The notes: a model not told the origin generated them from the letters alone. Positions 47,759 through 57,902 are shown, counted from the first letter of the stretch. The stretch: DNA of 64,000 nt from Acinetobacter brisouioides (GCF_004331075.1 NZ_SJNX01000001.1:1-64000), one strand, 5' to 3'. Numbers and translations are program-made.

Positions 47759-48108
47759 AGTGTTATTCCTCTTTTTTAAAAAATCACTTATGAGTTCCTG
47801 CTTTTCCAAAAGCTTCATAAGTAATATGGACAGCAAAATTCTACTAAACTTCCTGTTAAAAGTTAATGCAGACAACCTATTAGTTTTTAATGGTCATTAT
47901 TTCCTGACGAAATATATAGACAATTAATTACCTAAATATAGATTTTCTGCTTAACGCTTTATTTCTTTGGCAACCTCGATCATGTCATCCTTGCTAAATC
48001 ACCAAAAAACATCAAGATATTGGCAGACTCTTTCTTTGATACCTATTCCACCTTAGTGGAAATAGATGACAAATTTACGAATTTTTCTGAATGAAATAAA
48101 CAACTTAA

Positions 48109-48123
48109 TGATAAAAATTATCA
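48109..48123. promoter_or_regulatory. Fur-box-like site 1
   Basis: TGATAAAAATTATCA matches the 7-1-7 Fur consensus TGATAATNATTATCA at all but one position. It overlaps or directly follows the -10 region of a possible minus-strand promoter. Confidence 0.7.
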
Positions 48124-48157
48124 TTATCCTGTTTAAATTCACTATTCAATAGAAAAA

Positions 48158-48172
48158 TGATGATCATTACCA
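48158..48172. promoter_or_regulatory. Fur-box-like site 2
   Basis: TGATGATCATTACCA matches the same 7-1-7 consensus with two differences. It lies 49 bases from site 1 and just upstream of the possible -35, so the two sites bracket a promoter. Confidence 0.55.
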
Positions 48173-48196
48173 TCACTTTTCCTCAAACTTTTTGTG

Positions 48197-48541
48197 CTAT
48201 TTATTTTGAGCGACTTGCTTTAAACATTCCTGCTCACGCCCCTGACTAAACGCGTCTAGTGCTTTTTGGCGCTGATCACTGTTCGAGTAAACAGGTAGTT
48301 TGTACGCCTCTTTGATTAAAGACTCAAGATATTGTTGAGCATGTTGATCAGGGATTTTTTTCGCGTGTTCTAATGCATCAGCTTCTTTCACCCCTTGCTG
48401 ACGATCAGTCATGATGTTAGCCGCCGCACTTGGAATGACTGAACAAAATTTTTGCCATGCTTCTTGAGGAGGCAATTGTTTAGGTTTACTGCAACCCACC
48501 AACACCATTGCTAACATCGCCAATAGCAAAATCTTCTTCAT
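48197..48541 (-). CDS. Lipoprotein, 114 residues, unknown
   Basis: The signal MKKILLLAMLAMVLVGC ends in a lipobox (LVGC, Cys17). The mature part is about 98 residues, helical and charged, with two further cysteines (KFCSVIP and QECLKQ) that could form a disulfide. It lies 21 bases downstream of tamB on the same strand, so it may be the last gene of the tamA-tamB unit. I do not recognise the family. Confidence 0.75.
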   Translation of the reverse strand: MKKILLLAMLAMVLVGCSKPKQLPPQEAWQKFCSVIPSAAANIMTDRQQGVKEADALEHAKKIPDQHAQQYLESLIKEAYKLPVYSNSDQRQKALDAFSQGREQECLKQVAQNK

Positions 48542-48562
48542 TCAATGCTCCAAAATTTAAAG

Positions 48563-51500
48563 TTAAAAGCGCCAGTTGTAAAATACATCGATTGCGCGTT
48601 CTAATGACTGGCTCGCTTCCAAGTATAAGCGTTTATTCATTTGATAACGCAAAGTTAACTTGTTGACGTTGGTAAATACACCAACACCATAACGCAAATA
48701 CAGATCTGGGGTCAGATAACCTGTAACACTCACTTGAGTGTCATTGCCTGTACCTTCGGCATCTAGAGCCAAACCACTTAAACCAAAAGTTCGCCCAATC
48801 TGGTTAGTAAATGCTCGTGTCCCACCTAAGCCCAAACTAATCCCTGCTGCGGCAAGTGTATTGTTGACATCCGATTTAAAAGTCGTTGTCTGGTTTAAGC
48901 TGGTACTACCTTCATTGATTCGTCCCGAAAGCAACGCATTAAGTGCTTCTTGCTCAGACAAACCGCCATCATTATACACTTGAATATTTGGTGAAGATGC
49001 AGTTCCTGTAATATGCACCCCCACCGTTGTACCCGAAATATTTTTGGTCGTGTCAATATCTAATGTTGGGTTACCTACAGGGCCATTGAAACGAACAATG
49101 GCACGGTTTAAATCAAGCGTTTGCCCATACGGTTCAATCTTGACTTTTTGGCTAACGCCGATTGCCCCATTGGCACTCATCGCTGTTTCCAGACCGCGTT
49201 GGGTAAGGTATAAACGCCCCGCCAATGGAATACGACTATTAAAACCTTGGAAAATCACTTTACTTCCCAACTGCAAATCGACATCTGCCTGAATCTTCCA
49301 AGGTTTGGACTGGCGTAACACCTGTAGCGCATCTTGCCCAGCTTTGAGAACACGGACATCAGAAGAAACATTGACCACGTTGGCACTCGATTCTGGCATG
49401 TTCACCAAAGCACGTGGAATTTCGATATTACCTTTAACATTCAAGTTTTTCTGAAGCGGTAACATATCGACAGCCATGTTGGTATTAATCACAGCTGTAA
49501 CCAACGGCGCTTGACGAACCAACAGGTTATTACCTTGTAAGTTCAAATGTACTCTTGGCTCACCTGCCCAGTCCACCTGCCCATCAATTTTCCCAACACC
49601 CTTACCACTATTAAATCCACCTTGAATAGAGGCATGGTTTTGTTGAATTGCCGAGTAAAGTTGCAGATTGTGAATATTAACAGGGATAGAAACCAAACTA
49701 AGCGCACCATCTTTTAGGCGAAGATCTCCTGCCAACAATGGCTTAGTCAAGGTTCCACTGACTTTTCCTGCAAATGCCAGCGTACCACTAATCGAACGAA
49801 TATCCTGTACAAATGGCTTTAAAAACTTCAGGTCGACACGGTCAAATGCAATTTCGCCTTGCATCGGCAATGCATCGTTGTAAGGATTAATTACGACATT
49901 GGCATAGCCTGTACCAATATTTTCAGTTTTAACATCTAAGCGTAGCAATAAACCTTGTGTCACACTTTTGGCAATCAAACTCAGTTGCTGATAACTGGTT
50001 GTTGTTGCAGGATCATCAGGATCATCTGCAGTGACGCCAATTTGACCATTTTTTGTGATGAGTTTTGCATCAATATTGGGATGCTTGCCTTGTGCCCAAG
50101 CGGCTTTGGCATATCCATTTAGTTGCCCTGTCATCGCTAAACCATCTGGCATAAACGCAGAAAAATCATTTAAGTTCAAATTGCTTGCGACAAAAGAGAC
50201 ATTACCTGAATTTGGAGTCACTTGAATAGGCTGATCAAAACACAACTGGCTTTGCTTACTCGACCAACAATGCTGCCCAATATATAGTTGCTGAGTGGCA
50301 CTGCGATAAATGACATTGGCATTTTGTTGTTGGGTCAGTATTGCGCGAACTGAGTCAAATACCCCTCTTTGAATCTGTCCTGTCCAGTCATTATTGGGGT
50401 TAAAGCCACCCGCCAATTGCACATAAAATTTAGAATAATTATTCCAGCCTTGCACTTGCAGTACATGTGCCTTTCGCGTTCCTGCAAGGGTCACAGCACC
50501 ATATTGAATCTGACGGTTGCCACGGCGTAAATTGGTCATTTCAGCTTTAAGCATGCTTGGTGTCGTTTCTGAAGTAGGCAGCTCACCTCGCACCCGTAGC
50601 TTTTGAACACTCAGCAAATCTTTAAAGGCGAAGTTGTCTACGGCAAGATTTGCGGTTGCTTTCAAATGTGGACGAGTCTGCATGTCCAAATAACCATACG
50701 CCCGACCACGCAAGCCTGAATAAATCGCATATAAGGCAGGTGCATTCACTTGAAGATGCAAGTTTTGAGCATTACCCGTTGCCTGCACTTGGTTGCCCGC
50801 ATAAGCTAAAAATAAGTTGTTGGCTTCAAACTGCTGTGGCACCAATCCTTTCTGGTTGCTATTGATTACAACCGCCAAATTTCCTTTACCACGTACAACT
50901 TGACGGTTAATCATCCCTGCCAAGTTTAATTGTTGAATACTGATACGTTTTAAAGCATCCGACCACAAGCCTTCTGTTTTAACCACACCAGAAATTTCAC
51001 CATTCAGGCTACTAACAAAATACTGCGGTTTAAAATGTACCAGTGCGGCATTAATTTTCCATGCAATACCATTTTTCAGGCTGACTAGACCATCCGCTAA
51101 AATTTTACCTGCAGCACCATCATGACTTAGACGAGAAATTTTAATAAAATCAGATGTTCCCGACAGATCTAATTGTAAAATTCCTGCACTATTTGGCACA
51201 CGGCTTGACTGTAACGCACCATTGTAACGAACTGCATAACCTTTTAAACCGCCACCTGCTTTTTCATCATTGAGGATGACTGCAACTGTTGAAGTTCCTG
51301 TCAGATGAACCGTATCATGTACCTGATCTGCTAACTGCCCAATTAGGTCAACACCTTTAAATTCAATAATTTGCTGATTTTTATTAGCATAACCATTGGC
51401 ATTTAACTGACCATTTAACAAATTCACAGGTGCAACAGCAACAACACTTTGTGGGTTAAAGTTTTTGGCAGCCACAACTGCATTCCATTTGAACTGACGT

Positions 51501-53068
51501 TTGGACGTAGGAAGCTGCAATACAGCATGCCCAGTCAAACCGCCTTCTGGGGTCACATATTTAAATTCAGGAATATTCAAGTCCTGATTTTTAAAGTTCA
51601 GTTTGGCCTGATATTTCCCCGTAGGCAGCAAGCCTTGTTCGTGTTTGGTGACTTGCGTTGCCACCTGAATATTTTCTTGCCCTTTTTGTACAGTTACATC
51701 AACCTGACCTGACGGGCTATTCAACCAGCCTATATAGGGCATACCACGATTAATGTTTTGCCAAGCTAGATTGATCAACATCGGTTGGGCTTTTTTGTCT
51801 TTTGACGGTGCCTGATCGAGTTTTAATTTCCATGTTTCATATTTGTCAAAACTGACCGATGCTGTCGTATGCAGACCTTTTTCCAATGTTCCAGCAGATG
51901 CAAGATTTCCATCCAGATTTGGCGGTAGAAAATTGCGAATATTCGTAGGCAACAATTTATCTTTTGGCTGCATGCCCTGCATACGCCCTTGTGCCTCCCA
52001 ACGCACGACATGCTGCCAGCTCACCAGCCCTGTAGCATGAACATTACCCTGCATCACCTGACCATTGAACTTACTAATATTTAACTGATGCAAATAATCA
52101 GTAAACATTTCAACTTGGTAATTACCTTCAGGAAGATCTTTACCACGCAAGTCAGTCTTGACATGAATATTCATTCCAGAGACATTACCATCAACTTTGG
52201 CAACCCCTGCTTTTGACCAAAGTTTTTCCCCTGTCAAAATCGGCCAGTCGTAATTTTTTAAATTCAACTGTCCCCACATCGGCACGTATGCATGTAAAGG
52301 CTGAATAATCATACGTGCTGACAGTAGATCTGGGGTATGTGTTGCTGCCCCCGCTGTAATGGTATCCAGCGTACCACCTGCATGCACGGTAATGTCATGA
52401 ATGTTTAAAGCACGTAATGCTGGAATATTGAGTTTACCTGTTGCTTGCAACGGGTATTTCTGTTCAAACTTCATTTGCCCCGAAGCTTGTTTCACAGACA
52501 AATAACCCATATTGAAACTAGAATCTTTAAACTTCAGTTCAGTGCCAGACCACAATGCTTTATGTAGTTGAATATCATAAAAATTGACAACGGTCTTTCT
52601 AACCCGAATCTGTAAATGATCAAGTGTTGCTGCATCTAAACGCAAGGTAAATGGCAACTTGATTTGGTTGAACTTGAAAGGTTGATTGCCTGGTGGTCTT
52701 TGATCAATAATTTCTAATGATTCAACTTCAGCATGACTAAAATGCAGCTCTTTTTCTACAATTGCCCGCCAGCCAATGACCACTTTGGCACGTTTAACCT
52801 TAACCTCAATCCCATTAATATTAATGTCCATTTTACGCAGGGTTAAACCTTTGAGAAAGTTCCCCCCTTCGTATTCGTAGCGAATCATTTTCTGACTTTG
52901 CAAAACCCGATCCAGTAAAAACTGGCTACCGCGATCGGTGGAAAACATGACTGCCAATACCACAACCAAGAGCAATAGAATTCCCAAAAAACTTAGGGCA
53001 ACAGTGCGCAAAATATGACGTTTAGGTTGGGCAGCTAAAATTTCTGGTTGCTGTTGTTGTTCAGTCAT
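48563..53068 (-). CDS. tamB: TamB, inner-membrane translocation/transport module
   Basis: 1501 residues. One N-terminal helix at about 17-43 (VALSFLGILLLLVVVLAVMF) anchors the chain in the inner membrane; the rest is a long series of beta strands as in the AsmA-like/TamB hydrophobic groove. The C-terminal 300 residues (SGTTVGVHITGTASSPNIQVYNDG, ALNALLSGR, YLTPDLYLRYGVG) match the DUF490 domain that contacts TamA. Longer than E. coli TamB (1259). It serves outer-membrane protein assembly and/or phospholipid transport. Gap to tamA is 15 bases. Confidence 0.93.
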   Translation of the reverse strand: MTEQQQQPEILAAQPKRHILRTVALSFLGILLLLVVVLAVMFSTDRGSQFLLDRVLQSQKMIRYEYEGGNFLKGLTLRKMDININGIEVKVKRAKVVIGWRAIVEKELHFSHAEVESLEIIDQRPPGNQPFKFNQIKLPFTLRLDAATLDHLQIRVRKTVVNFYDIQLHKALWSGTELKFKDSSFNMGYLSVKQASGQMKFEQKYPLQATGKLNIPALRALNIHDITVHAGGTLDTITAGAATHTPDLLSARMIIQPLHAYVPMWGQLNLKNYDWPILTGEKLWSKAGVAKVDGNVSGMNIHVKTDLRGKDLPEGNYQVEMFTDYLHQLNISKFNGQVMQGNVHATGLVSWQHVVRWEAQGRMQGMQPKDKLLPTNIRNFLPPNLDGNLASAGTLEKGLHTTASVSFDKYETWKLKLDQAPSKDKKAQPMLINLAWQNINRGMPYIGWLNSPSGQVDVTVQKGQENIQVATQVTKHEQGLLPTGKYQAKLNFKNQDLNIPEFKYVTPEGGLTGHAVLQLPTSKRQFKWNAVVAAKNFNPQSVVAVAPVNLLNGQLNANGYANKNQQIIEFKGVDLIGQLADQVHDTVHLTGTSTVAVILNDEKAGGGLKGYAVRYNGALQSSRVPNSAGILQLDLSGTSDFIKISRLSHDGAAGKILADGLVSLKNGIAWKINAALVHFKPQYFVSSLNGEISGVVKTEGLWSDALKRISIQQLNLAGMINRQVVRGKGNLAVVINSNQKGLVPQQFEANNLFLAYAGNQVQATGNAQNLHLQVNAPALYAIYSGLRGRAYGYLDMQTRPHLKATANLAVDNFAFKDLLSVQKLRVRGELPTSETTPSMLKAEMTNLRRGNRQIQYGAVTLAGTRKAHVLQVQGWNNYSKFYVQLAGGFNPNNDWTGQIQRGVFDSVRAILTQQQNANVIYRSATQQLYIGQHCWSSKQSQLCFDQPIQVTPNSGNVSFVASNLNLNDFSAFMPDGLAMTGQLNGYAKAAWAQGKHPNIDAKLITKNGQIGVTADDPDDPATTTSYQQLSLIAKSVTQGLLLRLDVKTENIGTGYANVVINPYNDALPMQGEIAFDRVDLKFLKPFVQDIRSISGTLAFAGKVSGTLTKPLLAGDLRLKDGALSLVSIPVNIHNLQLYSAIQQNHASIQGGFNSGKGVGKIDGQVDWAGEPRVHLNLQGNNLLVRQAPLVTAVINTNMAVDMLPLQKNLNVKGNIEIPRALVNMPESSANVVNVSSDVRVLKAGQDALQVLRQSKPWKIQADVDLQLGSKVIFQGFNSRIPLAGRLYLTQRGLETAMSANGAIGVSQKVKIEPYGQTLDLNRAIVRFNGPVGNPTLDIDTTKNISGTTVGVHITGTASSPNIQVYNDGGLSEQEALNALLSGRINEGSTSLNQTTTFKSDVNNTLAAAGISLGLGGTRAFTNQIGRTFGLSGLALDAEGTGNDTQVSVTGYLTPDLYLRYGVGVFTNVNKLTLRYQMNKRLYLEASQSLERAIDVFYNWRF

Positions 53069-53083
53069 GTGAATTGAAAAGCC

Positions 53084-55750
53084 TTATTGTAATTGTGGAC
53101 CAATAAAGAAATGTAACCGAATTGGATGATTTGGATCAGAAAGTCCAGAAGCCACATCTAGACGAATTGGGCCAATCGGCGATTGCCAGCGAATTCCAAG
53201 ACCCACACTATATGCGGCTGAATTTGAAAAACTCTTGTCATAGGCATTCCCCACATCAGAGAAAATCGCAGCACGCCAGCCGTCTTTAAATTGATAGTTA
53301 TACTCTAAAGATCCTACAGCCAGTGCCTGCCCCCCGATCTTGTAACCATTTTTAGTTGGAGAGAGACTTTTGTAGTCAAAACCACGAACGCTTTGATCCC
53401 CACCAGCAAAGAAACGTAGGTTATAAGGCACATTAGCAAAATCATCAGTAAAAATGTAGCCTAAATGCAAACCACCTACGAACTGGTGATCATAATTTTG
53501 CCCTATAGAATAAATAAAATTCCAGTCTGCATTGGCAATTGCCATATTGGCATCGGAAACAACTGACTTTGAACCTAACTGAATTTTATAGGTTTGCTTA
53601 AAACCTTTACTTGGATTCACAGGATTATTACTGTCAGTACGAGAAATTTGATAACCAAACAATAAAGCCTGTTGCTGCGCATTCGACCCTGGCTGCAAGA
53701 AAGCATCCGGGACATTAGCGCTGTTCACTTGCCCAATCTGATGAATCTGATCGAGACGGTAGCGGAAACCGTAGATTTGCTGCCAGTTCCCAAGCGGGTT
53801 TTTAATGAGATGCTCTGCACCCATCACGGCAGATTCTGTAGTCAGGCTCATGCCTGGTCCCACACCATTAAACTTCTCACGCTCATAGCCACCCACTAAA
53901 CTAAAATAGTCATTTAACGGGTCTTTATTGGGAATACTGTAACGGGTATCGATTGCCTGACGGATTTGTGACACTTCCATATTGGCATCAAAAGAGTGCC
54001 CTGAACTGTTCACAATCCCACGGCGATATTGAGCACGGATACGTGGGCCTGTATCGGTTCCCCAACCAGCCCCTAGCTCAGCACTATTCAGTTTATCTGT
54101 ATTTAAAGTCACAATCACAGGTACTTTTTTCTCTGCACGCGCCTGATCCTGCAACTGCTCTTTTTCAGATTTTTGCTGAACTTGCTGAGACTGGCTTTGC
54201 AAAACTTCATCTGATGCGTTTTGACCTGTACCCGCGAACTGGTTTTCATCTACGACGTTTTGTGTGACTTCTTTATTGGAATATTTGGCACGTTTTATCG
54301 TGCTATCTTGAGACTGTTGAACTGCTTCCACTTCTTGCAGTTTTTGTTCATCAACCAGCTTCTGAATATCAGGTGCCAACTCTAGCTGTTTCACAATCGG
54401 ATTAGGTTTAATGGTGTCAACCAGACTCCAGTTAAAATAACGGGAATTGGTTAAATTATTCGCAAGAGTATTAACACGCCAAAAGGCATAATCATCCCCT
54501 TCTTTCCACGGCACCATACTCTGTAATACTTTGAGTTTGAGTGGTAATGGTTTCGATGGATCACTCATGCGAAACTCGACATTCGCGACCTTATAACGCT
54601 CACCAGTTTCATAACGCAAATTAATATCTGCTTTATTGTCTGGCAATTGCACCTTCACATCATGCAAACGCCAGTAGGCATCAAAGAAACCATTTTCACT
54701 GGCAGCATCATTAATACGGTTTTTGGTCTGTTCATATAAACCATGGTTGAAAATACTGCCAACATCCAGATCTGGAATTAAACGAATGACCTGAAATTGT
54801 GGGTTATTTTGCCCTGCTCCAGAAAATTCAATATTCTGCGTTTCAACTTTTACAGGTTCATTTGGCGTAACCTGAACGGTTAGATGATCCGTGCCTGTTT
54901 TGCTGAATTTAAACTTGGCATTGTAATATCCCACTGCCTGAGCTGCTTGATTTGCCATCGCTCGAAGTTGGGGCAATGCCGAGTTGTAATCTGCATAAGC
55001 TTCTGTGGTAAAAGTTGCCAGTTTATTTTTTATATTATCCTGCAAAGCCTTAGGTGCATCGGTTACAGTGACTGAAATCTTGGGAGTAGTGACCGCATTT
55101 ACATCTTTCTTTGGTTTGATTTTAGCAATCACTTTTTGCAAAAAACCTTTTGGTTTTTGCTGTTCAGTCGCATGAGTCAGTTCAAAAGCACTCTCATTCT
55201 CAGCATTTTTATTGGTAGTTTCAGCAGCCACTGTCGTGTTTTGATCAGTCTGAATCTGATGCATCAGTGCATCAACATTTATAGGTGACTGTTGTAGTTC
55301 ATTCACTTGCTGCGCAGTTTGTGCAATCGGCTGGCTTGAGATTACAGGAGTTGACGAAGTCGAACGAGTGGCTTGTGCTTCTTTCTTGGCTTGTTCCGCT
55401 TCACGTTCAATTTCATTTGCCATAGAAGTATCAACACTACTTACAGGCATTTGATCTAGATCATCAAAACTGATGGGCTTAAAATCAGTTAAATTCTGAT
55501 TTTGTTGCTGCTGTTGCAGCATCTGCATGCTGTCTTCTGTGGCATCACTGGTTGTTGTGCTAATATTACTACTGTTCGTTATAGTATTTGCATTACTTGT
55601 ATTGGTCGTGATTTCTTCGGCCCAAGCATAATGCTGGCAAAAACCATACAGTAAACTCACACACACAACTTTATGAATCTGATTTATTTTTAAAATTGTT
55701 TGTAAGTTTTCGACCAAGATTGTTTTTTGAAATCGTGTGCGAACATGCAT
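53084..55750 (-). CDS. tamA: TamA, Omp85-type outer-membrane protein with long extra regions
   Basis: About 888 residues against 577 in E. coli. A signal peptide-like start ends near QHYAWA-EE. A Thr/Ser/Gln-rich region to about residue 215 has no match in E. coli TamA. POTRA domains follow (ISVTVTDAPKALQDNI, then FNHGLYEQTKNRI), then a Gln/Glu-rich insertion of about 90 residues (KLQEVEAVQQSQDS..., QSQSQQVQQKSEKEQLQ) before the Omp85 barrel (GGDQSVRGFDYKSLSP, the RGF/RGY motif). ATG 55750 is preferred to an upstream codon at 55765. Works with TamB. Confidence 0.9.
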   Translation of the reverse strand: MHVRTRFQKTILVENLQTILKINQIHKVVCVSLLYGFCQHYAWAEEITTNTSNANTITNSSNISTTTSDATEDSMQMLQQQQQNQNLTDFKPISFDDLDQMPVSSVDTSMANEIEREAEQAKKEAQATRSTSSTPVISSQPIAQTAQQVNELQQSPINVDALMHQIQTDQNTTVAAETTNKNAENESAFELTHATEQQKPKGFLQKVIAKIKPKKDVNAVTTPKISVTVTDAPKALQDNIKNKLATFTTEAYADYNSALPQLRAMANQAAQAVGYYNAKFKFSKTGTDHLTVQVTPNEPVKVETQNIEFSGAGQNNPQFQVIRLIPDLDVGSIFNHGLYEQTKNRINDAASENGFFDAYWRLHDVKVQLPDNKADINLRYETGERYKVANVEFRMSDPSKPLPLKLKVLQSMVPWKEGDDYAFWRVNTLANNLTNSRYFNWSLVDTIKPNPIVKQLELAPDIQKLVDEQKLQEVEAVQQSQDSTIKRAKYSNKEVTQNVVDENQFAGTGQNASDEVLQSQSQQVQQKSEKEQLQDQARAEKKVPVIVTLNTDKLNSAELGAGWGTDTGPRIRAQYRRGIVNSSGHSFDANMEVSQIRQAIDTRYSIPNKDPLNDYFSLVGGYEREKFNGVGPGMSLTTESAVMGAEHLIKNPLGNWQQIYGFRYRLDQIHQIGQVNSANVPDAFLQPGSNAQQQALLFGYQISRTDSNNPVNPSKGFKQTYKIQLGSKSVVSDANMAIANADWNFIYSIGQNYDHQFVGGLHLGYIFTDDFANVPYNLRFFAGGDQSVRGFDYKSLSPTKNGYKIGGQALAVGSLEYNYQFKDGWRAAIFSDVGNAYDKSFSNSAAYSVGLGIRWQSPIGPIRLDVASGLSDPNHPIRLHFFIGPQLQ

Positions 55751-55891
55751 AAAAACAACAACCACTGTGACTTTATAAAGATCAATTTTTACTTAAGCAG
55801 TTTTACTGCCGAGCTCTGTTGTATCATACATGATTTTATTTATGAGATACTCTCTACTAACAATTCTCCATTAAATTAGAGTGCAGAATGC

Positions 55892-57208
55892 ATGGAAAAA
55901 ACACAAAACCTGCTTGCTTCACGTCGTTTTCTACCGATGTTTCTCACCCAGTTCTTTGGAGCATTAAATGACAATGTTTACAAGCAATCGCTCTTATTGG
56001 TTATTACCTATGGTTTGATTCAACATAGCTCAGGCAATATCAGCACCTTAAATAATCTGGCTGCTTTACTATTTATTTCTCCCTATTTTGTATTTTCAGC
56101 AACAGCTGGACAAATTGCAGACAAATTTGAACGAGCTCAACTGGTTCGTGGTATTAAAATATTAGAAATCATTATTATGTCGATTGGCAGTGCTGGCTTT
56201 ATGCTCGGTCAAATCTGGCTATTGTTGCTGGCACTGTTTTTGATGGGAGTACATTCGACTTTTTTTGGCCCAATCAAATACGCAATTTTACCCGAAATTC
56301 TGCATGCCAATGAACTGATGTCAGGCAATGCCTTGTTCCAGACAGGAACATCTCTTGCCATTTTATTTGGCATGATCTTAGGTGGTGCAGTCATTTCCAT
56401 TTCTCATGAAACATTGATTTGGGTATGCTTAACTATATTGATTATTGCTATTTTGGGTTATATCTCTAGCCGCTTTATTTTGACCCAGCGCGTCAGTGCT
56501 TCCGAATTAAAAATTGATTGGAATTTTTTTCGTACCAGTTGGCAAACGATTCAATATGCCAAAGATATTAAAATTATATTTCTCATTTTAATGGGAAATT
56601 CATGGTACTGGTTTTATGGTGCATCTTACCTGACTCAAATTCCTGAACTGACCCACAAGTATTTATATGCCTCAGAAAACGTCGTGAGCTTATTACTGAC
56701 ATTCTTTTCGGTAGGAATTGGCGTTGGCTCGTTGCTGTGCCGTAAAATCGGCGGTGCAGAAGTCAATATTAAAATGGTGCCTGTAGGAGCCATTGGGCTG
56801 ACTGTTTTTGCTTTTTATTTGGCATGGGCAATGTATCAATTGCCAGTGCATCACACGCTATTCAATATTCAGGACATTTTTTCGCACGGCTTAGCCTATT
56901 ATCATGTCATGCTGGCGATTATTTTACTTGGAATTAGTGGCGGTTTTTATATTGTGCCCCTCTATGCCATGATGCAAGTCTATTCACCTGTATCACACCG
57001 CGCTCGTGTAGTGGCTGCTAACAATATTTTTAATGCAATTTTTATGGTCGCTTCAGCCATTTTTTCAATTTTAATTTTGAGTGTATTCCAACTCGACATG
57101 CAAATTTTATTCTGCATGACTGCTGTATTTAGTGCTATCTTCTGCACTGGCTTACTATTGAAATTAAAACCATTATTAAATGGTATAAACAATGCTTTAG
57201 AGGATTAA
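55892..57208 (+). CDS. lplT: Lysophospholipid transporter LplT
   Basis: A 438-residue major-facilitator protein with about twelve helices. RRFLPMFLTQFFGALNDNVYKQSLLL at the N-terminus and GPIKYAILPEILHANELMSGNALFQTGTSLAILFG are LplT signatures. LplT flips lysophospholipids inward for re-acylation by Aas. In E. coli aas is the next gene; here no acyltransferase follows, so the partner must be elsewhere. Divergent from tamA; coq7 begins three bases after the stop. Confidence 0.88.
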   Translation: MEKTQNLLASRRFLPMFLTQFFGALNDNVYKQSLLLVITYGLIQHSSGNISTLNNLAALLFISPYFVFSATAGQIADKFERAQLVRGIKILEIIIMSIGSAGFMLGQIWLLLLALFLMGVHSTFFGPIKYAILPEILHANELMSGNALFQTGTSLAILFGMILGGAVISISHETLIWVCLTILIIAILGYISSRFILTQRVSASELKIDWNFFRTSWQTIQYAKDIKIIFLILMGNSWYWFYGASYLTQIPELTHKYLYASENVVSLLLTFFSVGIGVGSLLCRKIGGAEVNIKMVPVGAIGLTVFAFYLAWAMYQLPVHHTLFNIQDIFSHGLAYYHVMLAIILLGISGGFYIVPLYAMMQVYSPVSHRARVVAANNIFNAIFMVASAIFSILILSVFQLDMQILFCMTAVFSAIFCTGLLLKLKPLLNGINNALED

Positions 57209-57211
57209 GTT

Positions 57212-57847
57212 ATGCGCCATTATTCAGGTATTGATCGTCTTATTCAGTCCTTTGATCAGGGTTTACGCAGTTTAGTCCCTGGAGCAACCGCTGCTCACCG
57301 CAACAATCCAGCACAAACAAACCCAGCGCCACTTTCAGTGAGTGAAGCGCGCCATGTCGCGGGCTTAATGCGTGTCAATCATAGTGGTGAAGTCTGTGCT
57401 CAAGCGCTGTATCATGGGCAAGCTCTAACTGCAAAATTACCCAATGTGCGTCGCGAAATGGAACAGGCCGCGATTGAAGAACAAGACCATTTGGCATGGT
57501 GTGAAGACCGCCTAAAAGAATTGGATAGTGTTCCTAGTATTTTAAATCCTGTGTGGTATGGACTGTCATTTGCGATGGGTGCAGCAGCAGGTGTTGCAGG
57601 TGACAAATACAGCCTTGGTTTTGTGGCTGAAACTGAACGTCAAGTCAGCCTGCATTTAACAGATCATCTCAATCAGTTACCACAGCAAGATGAGCGTTCA
57701 CGTAAAATTTTAGAACAAATGAATGAAGATGAACTGCATCATCGCGATACTGCGTTACATGCAGGCGGCGTTGATTTGCCACTTCCTGTACGCATTACCA
57801 TGACTGCAATTTCTAAGCTCATGACCAAAACCAGTTATTACATTTAA
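57212..57847 (+). CDS. coq7: Demethoxyubiquinone hydroxylase Coq7
   Basis: Di-iron carboxylate enzyme that hydroxylates 2-octaprenyl-3-methyl-6-methoxybenzoquinol in ubiquinone synthesis. 211 residues. Iron ligands: the Glu in NHSGEVCAQALY, ExxH in EEQDHLAWCE (near 85-90), and the second set in VAETERQV and EDELHHRD. The N-terminal 40 residues are basic and Pro-rich. Co-directional with lplT at three bases, followed by a terminator. It replaces UbiF, which E. coli uses. Confidence 0.95.
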   Translation: MRHYSGIDRLIQSFDQGLRSLVPGATAAHRNNPAQTNPAPLSVSEARHVAGLMRVNHSGEVCAQALYHGQALTAKLPNVRREMEQAAIEEQDHLAWCEDRLKELDSVPSILNPVWYGLSFAMGAAAGVAGDKYSLGFVAETERQVSLHLTDHLNQLPQQDERSRKILEQMNEDELHHRDTALHAGGVDLPLPVRITMTAISKLMTKTSYYI

Positions 57848-57873
57848 TATAAAAACTGTAGTTTATAGTCAAT

Positions 57874-57902
57874 AAAAAGCCAAGTTGTTACTTGGCTTTT
57901 TT
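57874..57902 (+). terminator. Terminator of lplT-coq7
   Basis: Perfect 12-base stem AAAAAGCCAAGT / ACTTGGCTTTTT with a TGTT loop. Works for both convergent units. Confidence 0.88.

Larger units (their letters stand above)
47759..48196. other. acnB upstream region
   Basis: About 440 bases. It contains two Fur-box-like sites, a possible -35 (TTGAAT, minus strand, 48149-48144) and -10 (TAATGA, 48126-48121, or GATAAT, 48128-48123) between them, a short perfect hairpin (TTCCAC/GTGGAA at 48046-48061), and a fragment that reads SKDDMIEVAKEIKR then stop on the minus strand (47951-47998). No complete gene is seen. The leader to acnB would be about 350 bases, unusually long. Confidence 0.5.

Noticed and set aside
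47759..47875. N-terminal extension of AcnB
   Set aside because: The extra 39 residues do not resemble AcnB, and the GTG at 47758 with AGAGGA upstream matches the family start.
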